64,000 bases of DNA from Bacillota bacterium (GCA_023435745.1 JAEZMD010000026.1:186001-250000), one strand, 5' to 3'. Counted from the stretch's first letter, positions 52,662 through 61,985 are shown. Translations and numbers: made by a program. Notes: generated by a model from the sequence alone, not told the origin.

Positions 52662-52691
52662 ATTATAAATGAATTAAAGGCAGATTGTCAA
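52662..52691 (-). promoter_or_regulatory. Promoter of the oxaloacetate decarboxylase operon
   Basis: On the minus strand TTGACA (52686-52691), 18 bp, TATAAT (52662-52667), both perfect sigma-A hexamers. The transcript would carry a ~140-nt leader before oadA. Confidence 0.75.
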
Positions 52692-52755
52692 TATATTAAC
52701 AATCAATCCTGTGAACAATCAATCCATAGCAAATGCATAGCAAACAGCAAATAAG

Positions 52756-52929
52756 ATGAATCCATTTTCGGACCCATTTGACACCATTCCAAAGGGATGG
52801 AAAATGCTAGTGGATTGGGTTAATAGTAAAGGATATAAAGCATCTTGTGATAAGGAACGCTATTGGCTGGAAGAAGTTATCGAAATAGATGGGGTTACTT
52901 ATATGGATGTATACTTCCCCATTAATTGA
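52756..52929 (+). pseudogene. Remnant of a GyrI-like effector-binding domain protein (57 codons)
   Basis: A clean 57-codon frame (MNPFSDPFDTIPKGWKMLVD..., ending YMDVYFPIN). P-x-GW-x-x-LVDWV-x-SKGY and the closing YMDVYFPI match the end of the small-molecule-binding domain of AraC-type GyrI-like proteins, of which the front ~100 residues are missing. No ribosome binding site. Most likely the 3' remnant of a lost gene; an independent small protein is less likely. Confidence 0.45.
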
Positions 52930-52956
52930 TGTAAGCTACATAAAAAACTCCGCATG

Positions 52957-53222
52957 TCGTTTCCATAAAAAAATGCCTATCCTCTGGATAGACATTTTTT
53001 TGGAGCTGGTGGACGGAACGACGCGCCGCCTTGTTACGATTTCTTGCGTCGCTGCCGCTCGGATATATGCTCCCCAGCATCCTCGCGCACTCGCTAAAGC
53101 ATGTGCGTCTAGCACATGCTTTTTAACGCTCGTACCCACCGGTTCGATTCGGTCCCTTATCGTTTCCATAAAAAAATGCCTATCCTCTGGATAGACATTT
53201 TTTTTGGAGCTGGTGGACGGAA
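52957..53222. repeat. 62-bp direct repeat made of the tRNA-Thr 3' end plus terminator
   Basis: 52957-53018 and 53160-53222 are identical except for one extra T in a T-run. Each holds the tRNA terminator hairpin and the last 18 nt of tRNA-Thr. Between them are 141 bp of higher G+C with another hairpin (AAAGCATGTGC/GCACATGCTTTTT near 53095-53124). The layout tRNA core, insert, core copy is that of attL-element-attR, with the element almost gone. A simple tandem duplication is the alternative. Confidence 0.75.
53170..53204 (-). terminator. Terminator of tRNA-Thr
   Basis: On the minus strand ATGTCTATCC and GGATAGGCAT pair (one mismatch or G-U) around AGA and are followed by seven Ts, directly after the encoded CCA. 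The same hairpin is duplicated at 52967-53000. Confidence 0.8.
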
Positions 53223-53280
53223 TCGAACCCCCGACCTGCTGATTACAAGTCAGCTGCTCTACCTGCTGAGCTACACCAGC
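53205..53280 (-). tRNA. tRNA-Thr (anticodon TGT)
   Basis: 76 nt including an encoded CCA. Acceptor GCTGGTG pairs with CACCAGC; D-arm GCTC/GAGC; anticodon stem GCTGA/TCAGC with loop CTTGTAA, so anticodon TGT reading ACA; T-arm with GGTTCGATTCC core. Discriminator T. A terminator follows immediately. Confidence 0.97.
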
Positions 53281-53386
53281 GCATATAAATGGTGTCGACT
53301 TGAAACAGTATACCATGGCCGACTGACAGAGTCAACCCGGAAAATGATGAATTTTTTGCCGTTAAATGATGCATTTTAGGCGCGAT

Positions 53387-54505
53387 TTACTGACTAATCC
53401 CAAGCACCTGCTTCAACTGCATTATATTGATTCCTGTCGGAATGCCCATACTATCCAGCAGCCAGCCGCCCGAGATCAGGTTTAGCACACAGGCAACCCC
53501 AACGATGCCGGTGTCGCTGTTCAAAACCGGATGCTCTGTTCTGTTTGCCGAGATAGAAGATTCATGGGAAACAACTTCAACAAGAAACCCATGCTCCTTC
53601 CCCACTTTCATAAGCTCAAACACATTACATCCGGCAGTACATCCCATACAATGGAAGCCGTTTTCATCTTTCCTTCCTTTACATTCATCGTCGGGAAGCA
53701 ATCGCATGCAGGCCGGTATCAATACCGCCTTTTTAGAGGCATTGAGAAACCTTTCTCGAAATGCCCTGTTCATGATCTCAGCGCCAAGCATATTCAAGTG
53801 ATACTCGACTCTCCTTCTGCCGCAGAAGATGACATCCTCCCGCCAGTAATGCTCAGGCCTCAGCTCATTAAGGTATCTGTCCACATTTTGCGTATAATTG
53901 CCGAGTACCTCCGCACTCCTGTCTTCAAACCAGGCAGCCAGTGTGATCGATGTAGCCAGTATATCCTGTGCCTGTGCGTCCGGCAGCGTCTTCAGATACT
54001 TTTCCCATTCCCGCAGCCGCATGACCTCCTGCCTGAATTCACCGGTCGCTTCCAACCAGACCAGCAATTTGTCCAAATGCGTTAGCGAAACATCCAAGAC
54101 ATACAAATGATCATATAAATCCGGGGAAAGAAACATGGTCGATAGAATGCCCCTGATAAAGTCCACCCCCGGCTTTAACGAGCATCCCTGACCGCGAAGC
54201 TTCGACAGACCGGTCAGCAGTTGCTTTGGAACCTCTTCCAGTTCATTGGAATCGCCGCTGTATACTTCCCAGAGAGTGCCCAATACAAGCAGTTCAAAGC
54301 CAGCCTCTTCTTTGGAGTAAAGTCTTGAGGCTCCGTAATTCTCCCGATATCCGCAATTTTCCCGATAGAAAATATAATCATCCACAATGATGTCTGTCAG
54401 GCTCTTCATCTCGTCCAGCACTTCGTCGGTAAAAGCCGACAATTCCTGATAAAAACCATCGGAGTCGACATTATTCTCTTTCAATGAATATGTAATGGTA
54501 TACAT
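53387..54505 (-). CDS. DUF116 domain-containing protein
   Basis: 372 aa. The N-terminal ~230 residues are helical and unassigned. From ~255 the DUF116 pattern is seen: LIPACMRLLPDDECKGRKDE, HCMGCTAGCNVFELMKVGKE, IVGVACVLNLISGGWLLDSM. The Cys set (C..CMGC..GC and GVAC) suggests metal or Fe-S binding; the function is not known. The ATG overlaps the stop of the DUF2161 gene (TGATG), so the two are translationally coupled. Confidence 0.8.
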   Translation of the reverse strand: MYTITYSLKENNVDSDGFYQELSAFTDEVLDEMKSLTDIIVDDYIFYRENCGYRENYGASRLYSKEEAGFELLVLGTLWEVYSGDSNELEEVPKQLLTGLSKLRGQGCSLKPGVDFIRGILSTMFLSPDLYDHLYVLDVSLTHLDKLLVWLEATGEFRQEVMRLREWEKYLKTLPDAQAQDILATSITLAAWFEDRSAEVLGNYTQNVDRYLNELRPEHYWREDVIFCGRRRVEYHLNMLGAEIMNRAFRERFLNASKKAVLIPACMRLLPDDECKGRKDENGFHCMGCTAGCNVFELMKVGKEHGFLVEVVSHESSISANRTEHPVLNSDTGIVGVACVLNLISGGWLLDSMGIPTGINIMQLKQVLGISQ

Positions 54506-55365
54506 CAGTGACTCTCCTCACCTGTTACCTTGCCATTTACTTTACCTTTTCCCCTTGCTTTTCTTCCCTGCTTCATTCCCTTTGCTTCTTCCCCTTTGCC
54601 GCCTTCATCCTGAGCAGCTTGCTGCAAAGCGTTTTCCTTCTCAATTATCAGATCCATATAATGCCCGGCCAGCTCCGGGTATCCGTCCAGAAATTGCCTC
54701 GCACTGTCATTCAAAGAATAAATGCCCTTGGATACTCTGGTAAACCATCCATAATGATTATCACTCAGGATGTTCTGAGTTTTTGCACCGGTGCCCAGCT
54801 TTCTGAGCTGCGAAGGTGACATGTTTCCATATTTCATCATACAGCACGCTACGTGGATCGCTTGCTCCCGGTAAGCTGTGATGAGCTTTGTCTTGTTTGT
54901 TCCTCCGGTATTATACTGTCCGCTTCGGCTGACAGCTTCTTTGATGATATGATGACGTACCTTTTTATTGGTGCGCAGACTTTTCAACCGGTCAAAGGTA
55001 TTGGGATGAAAATGGATCTCCACCTGTTTATCCTTCCTGTTTGGTGCGACAGTAATCAATCCCAGTTCGAGCCTCCGCAGCAGCATGCACATATCTCTCC
55101 AGCCTGCTGTTCTGGCTCCTCCCTTAGGGTTCGGAATCGCCACATAAACAGAATCAGCCGCGCGCTGGCGTTTGACAGCCTGACTGAGCAGTTTGAGATT
55201 GAACGACGTTTTCAGTTCGACAACCACCAACTCATCCCCCATGATCGCCGTAAGGTCGCAGCCGTTCACTTCTCCCTGCACCTGATAACCGAGTCTTTCA
55301 AGGTAATCATGCACAGGTCCGTACAGATCCGTTTCACGCATTTTAGTAATATCTTTCTTTGCCAT
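54505..55365 (-). CDS. DUF2161 family PD-(D/E)XK-like protein
   Basis: 286 aa. The N-terminal half has a nuclease-like core: GEVNGCDLTAIMGDELVVVE followed by LKTS (Asp, then E-x-K), SQAVKRQRAADSVYVAIPNP. The middle resembles a helix-turn-helix (MKYGNMSPSQLRKLGTGAKT, YGWFTRVSKGIYSLNDSARQ). The last 35 residues are Lys/Gly/Glu-rich and disordered. DUF2161 is annotated as a putative phosphodiesterase/nuclease family; substrate unknown. It is coupled to the DUF116 gene. Confidence 0.8.
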   Translation of the reverse strand: MAKKDITKMRETDLYGPVHDYLERLGYQVQGEVNGCDLTAIMGDELVVVELKTSFNLKLLSQAVKRQRAADSVYVAIPNPKGGARTAGWRDMCMLLRRLELGLITVAPNRKDKQVEIHFHPNTFDRLKSLRTNKKVRHHIIKEAVSRSGQYNTGGTNKTKLITAYREQAIHVACCMMKYGNMSPSQLRKLGTGAKTQNILSDNHYGWFTRVSKGIYSLNDSARQFLDGYPELAGHYMDLIIEKENALQQAAQDEGGKGEEAKGMKQGRKARGKGKVNGKVTGEESH

Positions 55366-55399
55366 TTCATGTACTCCAATATACGTTCAATATTTCGAC

Positions 55400-55594
55400 A
55401 TGTATGAAAAAAATCCTTCACAGCCTTGCTGTTTAGACTGTCAAAGGCTTGCCCTGACCAAAGCCGAAGCGGTTGACATGCTTACAAAGAAATATGCTGA
55501 AAGTATTTCTACTTTTGATACAATCGAGAAACAGGCTCTGGAAATGGCTGATACAATGGCATCCGGAATGGCAAGGCAGTTCACTTTGATCTGA
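55400..55594 (+). CDS. Hypothetical 64-aa protein with CxxC
   Basis: MYEKNPSQPCCLDCQRLALT then an amphipathic helix (KAEAVDMLTKKYAESISTFD...). It lies alone on the plus strand between two minus-strand genes, overlapping the 3' end of the HD gene by 14 nt. There is no ribosome binding site before the ATG. The composition looks protein-like, so I list it, but it may be chance. Confidence 0.35.
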   Translation: MYEKNPSQPCCLDCQRLALTKAEAVDMLTKKYAESISTFDTIEKQALEMADTMASGMARQFTLI

Positions 55595-56144
55595 TTTTGT
55601 CGATAGTGTCCTGCCTGACCGCTTCACGCAGATCCTCCATTACCGCAATCCCTTTTACCTCGTCGTCCGCATAAATTTTGTTCAGTTCAAATTCCAGCGG
55701 CAGCCAGGTATCGATGGGAGCTTCATTATGCTGGATCACAGCCTCCAGCTTATCTAGCGCATTGAACAGCCTTGCCTCCTTGCTTCTCTGTTCTTTCATC
55801 TCTACAAATAATTCTTTCAGCTCAACACCAGAGTCACGTTCAAGCATTCCGACGATTTGCTCAATGGCGGCATCTTCTTTCTTTATATCCTCATTGCTTT
55901 TTAAAAAGCTCGGAACATCGCCTGCGATCGCTTCTCCCAAATCATGAAACAGGCACATTTTTAGAACTTTATCCATATCGTATTCATTCTGCAGCTGTTC
56001 CTTCAGCAGCCACGAAAAGATGCAAAGCCTCCAGCTGTGTTCAGCAACGCTTTCCTGCCGCATTGTTGACGTCCAGGAATGGCGCAGCTCACATTTTAAT
56101 TTTTCCGCAAGCCCTAAAAATTTAATTATTTCTCTTGAGTCCAT
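55581..56144 (-). CDS. HD-domain hydrolase (5'-deoxynucleotidase-like)
   Basis: 187 aa. Metal ligands: His in ESVAEHSWRLCIFSWLL, HD in MCLFHDLGEAIAGDVPSFLK, distal Asp in LFNALDKLEAVIQHNEAP. This is the YfbR/HDDC2 class that removes phosphate from deoxynucleoside monophosphates. GGGGGAGG precedes the ATG. It is only distantly like the HD protein at 25817. Confidence 0.85.
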   Translation of the reverse strand: MDSREIIKFLGLAEKLKCELRHSWTSTMRQESVAEHSWRLCIFSWLLKEQLQNEYDMDKVLKMCLFHDLGEAIAGDVPSFLKSNEDIKKEDAAIEQIVGMLERDSGVELKELFVEMKEQRSKEARLFNALDKLEAVIQHNEAPIDTWLPLEFELNKIYADDEVKGIAVMEDLREAVRQDTIDKIRSK

Positions 56145-56177
56145 GTTTCCTCCCCCGGTACCTCTATATAGTACTTA

Positions 56178-56888
56178 CTATACCAGCATAAATATGGTCA
56201 TATAGCCTATGGTCAATAACGTATGACCAATTGTGGTTGCAAGGATGTCCTGAAACCGATATCTCATCCATCCCCAGAGCAGTCCCGCCAAAAAAATAAA
56301 AATCACTGTTTGGATGCCCATGAAAGAGACCTTGAAAAACGTAAGAACCGTCGCCAAATGATAAGAGGTGTAGAAAAACGTCACAATGAGTATGGCAGGC
56401 CATTTTTGAAGGATGTCCTTAAGCCTTCCGTAAGTGTAGCCCCTCCAGAAAATTTCTTCGACAATGCCATTAAACAAAACCATCAAAAAAAACAAGATCC
56501 ATTTTTTACTTCCCGAAACACCCCATTGGGCAAGGCTTGTTACTATATCGCTCGAAATGAACACTTCACGAAAAGCAAAAAAGCCTCCAATCATCAATGC
56601 CAGAATAATGCTGCCATGAATCAATCCCGATGCTATTGACCTTCTGCTGTTCTCCCTCCTGAAGCCCAAGAAGCGGAAGGCTTCAGTGAAGCTGATCCTC
56701 TTGAGCAAGAGCAGATCAATAAAAGGCACGAGCAGACACATTCCGATATAGTACAGGAAAAACACCGCATATACGTTGCTGAATAGCGTCAGCGGGATAA
56801 TAACGGAAAAAGAGGCCAACGCCATAATAATAACGCTATAAAAGACTTTTTTCTTCATCTCAGCAGGCAGTTTAACCCCGGTTCTCAT
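56178..56888 (-). CDS. CPBP family intramembrane metalloprotease
   Basis: 236 aa, six to eight membrane helices. Family motifs EEIFWRGYTYGRLKD (Glu-Glu and Arg), FFYTSYHLATVLTF (His) and GLLWGWMRYRFQDILATTIG with HTLL. Such CAAX-protease-like enzymes process or protect against peptides, often bacteriocins. The start at 56888 follows CAGGTGG; the frame is open further to 56930. A weak match to the regulon motif upstream was not accepted. Confidence 0.87.
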   Translation of the reverse strand: MRTGVKLPAEMKKKVFYSVIIMALASFSVIIPLTLFSNVYAVFFLYYIGMCLLVPFIDLLLLKRISFTEAFRFLGFRRENSRRSIASGLIHGSIILALMIGGFFAFREVFISSDIVTSLAQWGVSGSKKWILFFLMVLFNGIVEEIFWRGYTYGRLKDILQKWPAILIVTFFYTSYHLATVLTFFKVSFMGIQTVIFIFLAGLLWGWMRYRFQDILATTIGHTLLTIGYMTIFMLV

Positions 56889-57116
56889 TATGTCCACCTG
56901 ATTCACTCCTCGTCTAATATTATTTTTCATTCGAGCATTAAAGAAGTTCTTCGTCCCATCCGGGGCTCCTTCTGCAAAAAACTATTAGCTTCAGTATATC
57001 AAATCCCCAATCGATCGCAAAACATTTTTCTGTGTAGACAACTAATAGTAATTATTGCCATATCAAAATAATATACTTATACAGTAAAACGCTAATTTAT
57101 TTAAAGGGGGTTGACT

Positions 57117-58832
57117 ATGAAAAGCAATAAACTAGTCGCATTAATGTTGCTGGTAGTTATGCTAACGTTATCGATGACTATGTTAACAACGGCGAACGCA
57201 GCAAAAAAACCCGCTTTCCTCACAATTATGTCAGAGGAGAGCAATGGCTGGGTAAGAAACTTTAACCCGAATATTAACAATGCCAGGCACGCTGCATTGG
57301 GATTTATGTTCGAGCCATTAATTCTTTTCGACAGCTTCAACAATAACAAGGAAACACCATGGCTTGCTGAGAAGATTGTTACTGAACCTGACTTTAAAAC
57401 CCTTACAGTGTATGTTAGAAAAGGTGTAAAATGGAGTGACGGTAAAGACTTCACTGCAAATGACGTTGCATTTACCTACAATTATCCAAAGACACATCCC
57501 GAAATAGACAGGACTGGTTGGTGGGATCATGAGGGATCTGCTACACCGGGAAAAATCGCTTCTGTTAAAATAGTTGACAAATATACAGTTAAAATTATCA
57601 TGAAAGAAGCGAATCGTTTCTGGCGTAATACTATACCCTTCCAGGTCTGGATGCTGCCGGAGCATATTTATTCAAAGGTTAAAGACCCTGCAACTTATGT
57701 AGATAAAGATCCCGTAGCTACAGGCGGATTCACAAAAGTTAAGTACTGTACACCTGAAATGATTGTGCTTGGAAGAAACCCGAAATACTGGAATGCTAAA
57801 AATCTGAGTGTTGACGAGCTTCGTTTCCCGCAATTCAATGGCAACCAGGCAGCACTTACACTGCTTCAAACAGGAGCTATCGACTGGGCACATATATTTA
57901 TACCGGATGCAGAAAAGAACTATGTACAAGGCGACCCGGACAGAAAATTCTGGTATGGGAAAAACGACGGTGTAAGACTTGCATTCAACTTTATGGATGA
58001 AAATACTGATACCTTAAAGGCATTTAAAGATGTTAACTTCAGAAGAGCAGTATCATTATGCGTTGATAGAATAGGTATAAACAAATCAGCCGTATTTGGA
58101 TACCTTTCACAGGATGTTCCCACTGTAACAGGTTTACCACCGGCATTATTGGGATACGCAGATCCGAAAGCACAGGCTGAGCTGGCTAAATATACCAAAT
58201 ACGACATTAATGAAGCCAAAAAGATATTGGCAAAAGCCGGATACAAAGATGTTAACAAGGATGGATTCTTAGAAAACCCGGACGGTTCCAAGCTTGCATT
58301 TGAAATTACATCACCTGCAGGTTGGACTGATTGGAATGACGGTGCTGCAATTGTTGCACAGGGACTTAAAAAAGCGGGCATCAATGCAACAGCAAAAGCA
58401 ATAGATCTTGCAATGTATATTGAAAGCTGGAGAACCGGTAAGCGTGATATTCTTTACTGTGGATACGGTATTACCGGAGATCCGTATAAATTCTACTATG
58501 ACACAATCGGTGATCAGTCAAGAATCAAAACGGATACCTGGTGGACAATTACCGACACTAACTATGCTAATGATCAGATGACAGCTTTAATAGCTTCGAT
58601 GCCAACTGCTAAAGATGCTGATTTGAAATTAGTAACAGCCAAGATAGAACAACATTTCGCGAACAATATGATCAATGTTCCAATATTCTACAATGGAAAC
58701 TGGGTTGTTTACAACACAAGCAGATTTTCAGGCTGGGCTACTGCTAACAATGTAATATGTAACCCTGCATGTGTTCAGCATGACTCGAAACTGTTACAGC
58801 TTTTTGCTTTAAAGCCTGTAAAAGATAAATAA
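57117..58832 (+). CDS. Oligopeptide-type ABC transporter substrate-binding protein
   Basis: 571 aa, ATG six nt after AAAGGGGG. Signal peptide MKSNKLVALMLLVVMLTLSM ending TANA-A; there is no lipobox Cys, unusual for a Gram-positive binding protein. SBP family 5 features: NPNINNARHAALGFMFEPLI, VRKGVKWSDGKDFTANDVAF, LPEHIYSKVKDPATYVDKDP, FRRAVSLCVDRIGINKSAVF, AGYKDVNKDGFLENPDGSK. First gene of a complete five-gene importer; substrates may be peptides or, in clostridia, cello-oligosaccharides. Confidence 0.93.
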   Translation: MKSNKLVALMLLVVMLTLSMTMLTTANAAKKPAFLTIMSEESNGWVRNFNPNINNARHAALGFMFEPLILFDSFNNNKETPWLAEKIVTEPDFKTLTVYVRKGVKWSDGKDFTANDVAFTYNYPKTHPEIDRTGWWDHEGSATPGKIASVKIVDKYTVKIIMKEANRFWRNTIPFQVWMLPEHIYSKVKDPATYVDKDPVATGGFTKVKYCTPEMIVLGRNPKYWNAKNLSVDELRFPQFNGNQAALTLLQTGAIDWAHIFIPDAEKNYVQGDPDRKFWYGKNDGVRLAFNFMDENTDTLKAFKDVNFRRAVSLCVDRIGINKSAVFGYLSQDVPTVTGLPPALLGYADPKAQAELAKYTKYDINEAKKILAKAGYKDVNKDGFLENPDGSKLAFEITSPAGWTDWNDGAAIVAQGLKKAGINATAKAIDLAMYIESWRTGKRDILYCGYGITGDPYKFYYDTIGDQSRIKTDTWWTITDTNYANDQMTALIASMPTAKDADLKLVTAKIEQHFANNMINVPIFYNGNWVVYNTSRFSGWATANNVICNPACVQHDSKLLQLFALKPVKDK

Positions 58833-58844
58833 TTGATTCATCAA

Positions 58845-58882
58845 TCAGGTATGGCATAGGTTTTTACTTATGCCATACCTGA
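58845..58882 (+). terminator. Intercistronic hairpin after the binding protein gene
   Basis: TCAGGTATGGCATA (58845-58858) and TATGCCATACCTGA (58869-58882) form a perfect 14-bp stem without a T-run. Such hairpins behind binding-protein genes stabilise the upstream mRNA and limit readthrough to the permeases. Confidence 0.65.
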
Positions 58883-58958
58883 TATTACAAAAGTTCAACT
58901 ATTTATAAAATTGTGCCTTATAATTCCGGAATTCTAAAAATAGAGGGTGAGGATACCT

Positions 58959-59951
58959 GTGAAATACATTTTAAAAAGGTTATGGTTTTATATCTTAGCG
59001 TTCTTTGGAGCTTTGGCTTTAAACTTTTTTCTTCCACGTATGATGCCGGGTAATCCTGTTCAGATGTTTTTATCAAACCTTTACCTGTCAGGAGGGGTTG
59101 TCGACAATGCTACAATTGCTGCGGTAGAGAAATTATTCGGATACGATACCCATACACCTGTTATCATAGCCTTCTTTAATTATATCGCAAATATTTTTAA
59201 AGGCAATTGGGGTGTTTCTTTTACCTTTTACCCGCAGACGGTATTAGAAGCTACGGGGCGCGGGTTGAGATGGACTGTATTCCTTTTGGGAACAGCATTG
59301 ATTCTCGGATTTATTTTGAATACATTGCTCGGTATTCTCGTTGCGTGGAAACGCGGAAGCAGACTGGATACAACACTAACGGTCAGCGGGCAGATTATGG
59401 CCAATATTCCGTCAGTTGTTACTGCAATTATTCTAAGCATTGCACTTGCATATACCGAAATATTTCCGACAGGTTATGCTGTTACTCCGCTTTTTTTTCC
59501 TGAAAATATCTTTCAATACGTAGGTGATGTTGCCTACCATGCATTCTTGCCAGTCCTCGCAGTTATTATTACAGGCCTGGGAGGAATTATGGGCATGAGA
59601 GCAAATATGATCAACCAGCTTGGTGAAGATTATATTGTTATGGGAATTGCCAAAGGCGTGCCTGATAAAAAAATCATGTTTGGCTATGGTGCAAGAAATG
59701 CGCTTTTACCTGTTGTTACATCACTTGCAATGCAGATAGGTTTCTTATTAGGCGGCTCTTTAATAGTTGAATTGGTTTTTAATTATCCTGGTCTAGGCCA
59801 AATTATGGTTATGGCTATCAGCAGAAGAGATTATCCTCTAATGGAAGGTATATTGCTCATGACAACAATAGTGATGCTTTCAGCTAACTTTATTGCAGAC
59901 ATTAGCATTTTGATCCTGGATCCAAGAACTCGAAGACAGGGCGTTAATTGA
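58959..59951 (+). CDS. ABC transporter permease, DppB/OppB type
   Basis: 330 aa, six membrane helices. N-terminus MKYILKRLWFYILAFFGALA then NFFLPRMMPGNPVQMFLSN, EAA loop MRANMINQLGEDYIVMGIAK, GARNALLPVVTSLAMQIGFL. The start is the GTG at 58959 behind GGTGAGG; another GTG at 58947 overlaps that site. Confidence 0.93.
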   Translation: MKYILKRLWFYILAFFGALALNFFLPRMMPGNPVQMFLSNLYLSGGVVDNATIAAVEKLFGYDTHTPVIIAFFNYIANIFKGNWGVSFTFYPQTVLEATGRGLRWTVFLLGTALILGFILNTLLGILVAWKRGSRLDTTLTVSGQIMANIPSVVTAIILSIALAYTEIFPTGYAVTPLFFPENIFQYVGDVAYHAFLPVLAVIITGLGGIMGMRANMINQLGEDYIVMGIAKGVPDKKIMFGYGARNALLPVVTSLAMQIGFLLGGSLIVELVFNYPGLGQIMVMAISRRDYPLMEGILLMTTIVMLSANFIADISILILDPRTRRQGVN

Positions 59952-59979
59952 AAACTAATGGTAAAAGAGGACACAGAGT

Positions 59980-60930
59980 ATGAAAAAAATTTGGAATAGT
60001 ACTATAATCCGCTTTCTTAGAAATAGTCCCAAAACAAGCATTGGAGTAGCTTTAGTAGTTCTAATTCTTCTCCTTACCGTTGGGGCGGACTTATTTACGA
60101 GTATTGATCCAACAAATAGATTTGTTGATGAATATCACAGCCAACCTTCACAAACACATATATTAGGCACAACTCAATTGGGTAATGATGTATTCGCACA
60201 AACATTGTTCGGAGGCCGCGTATCAATCCTGGTAGGTATATTTGCAGGTCTTATTACAGTGTTTTTAGGAATCATTTTTGGAATCAGCTCAGGCTATTTT
60301 GGAGGATGGTATGATAACATAATTACAACATTAATAAATATTATTATGGTTATACCAAATATAGTCTTGTTGCTTATAGTTGCAGCACTTTTAGATGGTG
60401 TATCACCGTTCTTGATTAGCGTTATTATCGGGCTGACTTCCTGGCCGTGGAATGCTCGTGTACTTCGTGCTCAAACAATGAGTTTAAGAAACAGAGAATT
60501 TGTTTATTCTGCTGAAACATTAGGAGAATCAAAACTAAGAATCCTGTTTATGGAGATCATGCCTAACATGCTTTCTATCATAAGCTCCGCTTTTGTCAGC
60601 ACGCTTATTTACGCTATTACGGCTAGTGCTACTCTTGAGTTCATTGGATTCGGCGACCCGCTATCGTGTACATGGGGAATAATGCTTTTTAACGCAAATA
60701 AATCCGGAGCATTGACAAGCGGCGCGTGGTGGGAATTGCTGGGCCCTATTTCCGGAATTGTTTTGTTTGGCGCAGGACTTACATTAATCAACTTCTCTAT
60801 AGATGAAGTATCAAATCCGAAATTGAAAGCACAAAGAATTATGAGAGCTTATTATAAAGTAAAGAAAATACAGGCAAAAACCATGAAAAAATTTAGCTTG
60901 AACAATATCATGGGAAGGAAGAGCGCTTGA
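59980..60930 (+). CDS. ABC transporter permease, DppC/OppC type
   Basis: 316 aa. N-terminal helix after SPKTSIGVALVVLILLLTVG, then HILGTTQLGNDVFAQTLFGG (the usual LGTDxxGRD variant), SWPWNARVLRAQTMSLRNRE (EAA loop) and ATLEFIGFGDPLSCTWGIML. It pairs with the DppB-type permease. Its stop overlaps the TTG start of the next gene. Confidence 0.93.
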   Translation: MKKIWNSTIIRFLRNSPKTSIGVALVVLILLLTVGADLFTSIDPTNRFVDEYHSQPSQTHILGTTQLGNDVFAQTLFGGRVSILVGIFAGLITVFLGIIFGISSGYFGGWYDNIITTLINIIMVIPNIVLLLIVAALLDGVSPFLISVIIGLTSWPWNARVLRAQTMSLRNREFVYSAETLGESKLRILFMEIMPNMLSIISSAFVSTLIYAITASATLEFIGFGDPLSCTWGIMLFNANKSGALTSGAWWELLGPISGIVLFGAGLTLINFSIDEVSNPKLKAQRIMRAYYKVKKIQAKTMKKFSLNNIMGRKSA

Positions 60931-61901
60931 AGATGAATGATTTATTAACGGTAAAAGGACTTAGTGTTGATTATGTAACTGCAAGAGGGGGACATGTCAG
61001 AGCTGTAGATAATGTCAGCTTTTCAATTAAAGAGGGCCAAAGCTACGGCTTGGCGGGAGAATCCGGCTGTGGCAAGAGTACTATTGCTTTCTCTCTTATG
61101 AGATTACATAAACCACCGGCGTTAATATCGGACGGACAAATTATTGTTGGCGGTAATGATATAGTACATATGACAGAAAATCAGGTTCAGCAATTACGCT
61201 GGAGTGAGATAGCCATGGTGTTCCAATCGGCCATGAACTGTCTGAATCCCGTAGTAACAATGGAAAAACAATTTTTTGAGATATTCAGGTATCATGGGAT
61301 TACCAACGATAAAAAAGTTTCCAGAAAAAGGGCTGAAGAGCTTTTATCCGTTGTAGGTATACCGGCAGAAAGACTAAAAGATTACCCTCACCAGTATTCA
61401 GGCGGGATGCGTCAGAGAGCGGTTATTGCAATGGCGTTGGCGCTTAGGCCAAAGCTTTTGATATTAGACGAGCCTACTACTGCACTTGACACTGTTGTAC
61501 AAAGGGATATTTTAAAGTGTATTTACGACCTGAAAAAGGAATTAAAATTTTCTATTTTTTTTATCACACACGATATCAGCCTGATGATGGAATTCTGCGA
61601 CACAATTGGTATTATGTACGCCGGGAAGATCGTTGAACAGTCTTCTTCATGGAATATAATGCATAATCCGAAGCATCCTTATACATACGGCTTAAAAAAT
61701 TCATTTCCCTCTTTAAAAGGAGAAGTTAAATATATGGAAGGAATACCTGGAACCCCATTGGATTTAAGAGCTATTCCTGTAGGCTGCAGATTTCAGGAGC
61801 GTTGCTTTAGAACATGCGATGAATGTTTTACAAAGGAACCGGAGATTAACGCCTCTAGTGATGGGTTCTTTTATTGCCATAATCCGTTAGAGGCAGGATA
61901 A
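60927..61901 (+). CDS. ABC transporter ATP-binding protein, DppD/OppD type
   Basis: 324 aa. Walker A GESGCGKST (~43), MVFQSAMNCLNPVVTMEKQF, signature YSGGMRQRAVIAMAL, Walker B LLILDEPTTALD, FFITHDISLMMEF, and the oligopeptide C-terminal segment with GTPLDLRAIPVGCRFQERC and further Cys (C..TCDEC), which in this family can bind an Fe-S cluster. Start TTG at 60927 (7 nt after GGAAGGA, 4-nt overlap with the permease) or ATG at 60933. Confidence 0.93.
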   Translation: MKMNDLLTVKGLSVDYVTARGGHVRAVDNVSFSIKEGQSYGLAGESGCGKSTIAFSLMRLHKPPALISDGQIIVGGNDIVHMTENQVQQLRWSEIAMVFQSAMNCLNPVVTMEKQFFEIFRYHGITNDKKVSRKRAEELLSVVGIPAERLKDYPHQYSGGMRQRAVIAMALALRPKLLILDEPTTALDTVVQRDILKCIYDLKKELKFSIFFITHDISLMMEFCDTIGIMYAGKIVEQSSSWNIMHNPKHPYTYGLKNSFPSLKGEVKYMEGIPGTPLDLRAIPVGCRFQERCFRTCDECFTKEPEINASSDGFFYCHNPLEAG

Positions 61902-61985
61902 ATGCGAATTAATTTGCCATCCGGTGTTTAGGGGAATCAAAATACTATTTACCAAATGAAATGAATCGATTATACGAGGTGTGAA

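Noticed and set aside
53130..53158. tRNA-like string GGTTCGATTC between the direct repeats
   Set aside because: It looks like a T-arm but the flanking bases do not form a 5-bp stem and no acceptor or anticodon arm can be drawn.
57020..57050. Minus-strand GTTGTCTACA with ATGGCA 13 bp before it, as a tenth regulon promoter for the CPBP protease
   Set aside because: Only 4 of 6 and 5 of 7 positions match; the site is also in the leader region of the plus-strand importer.
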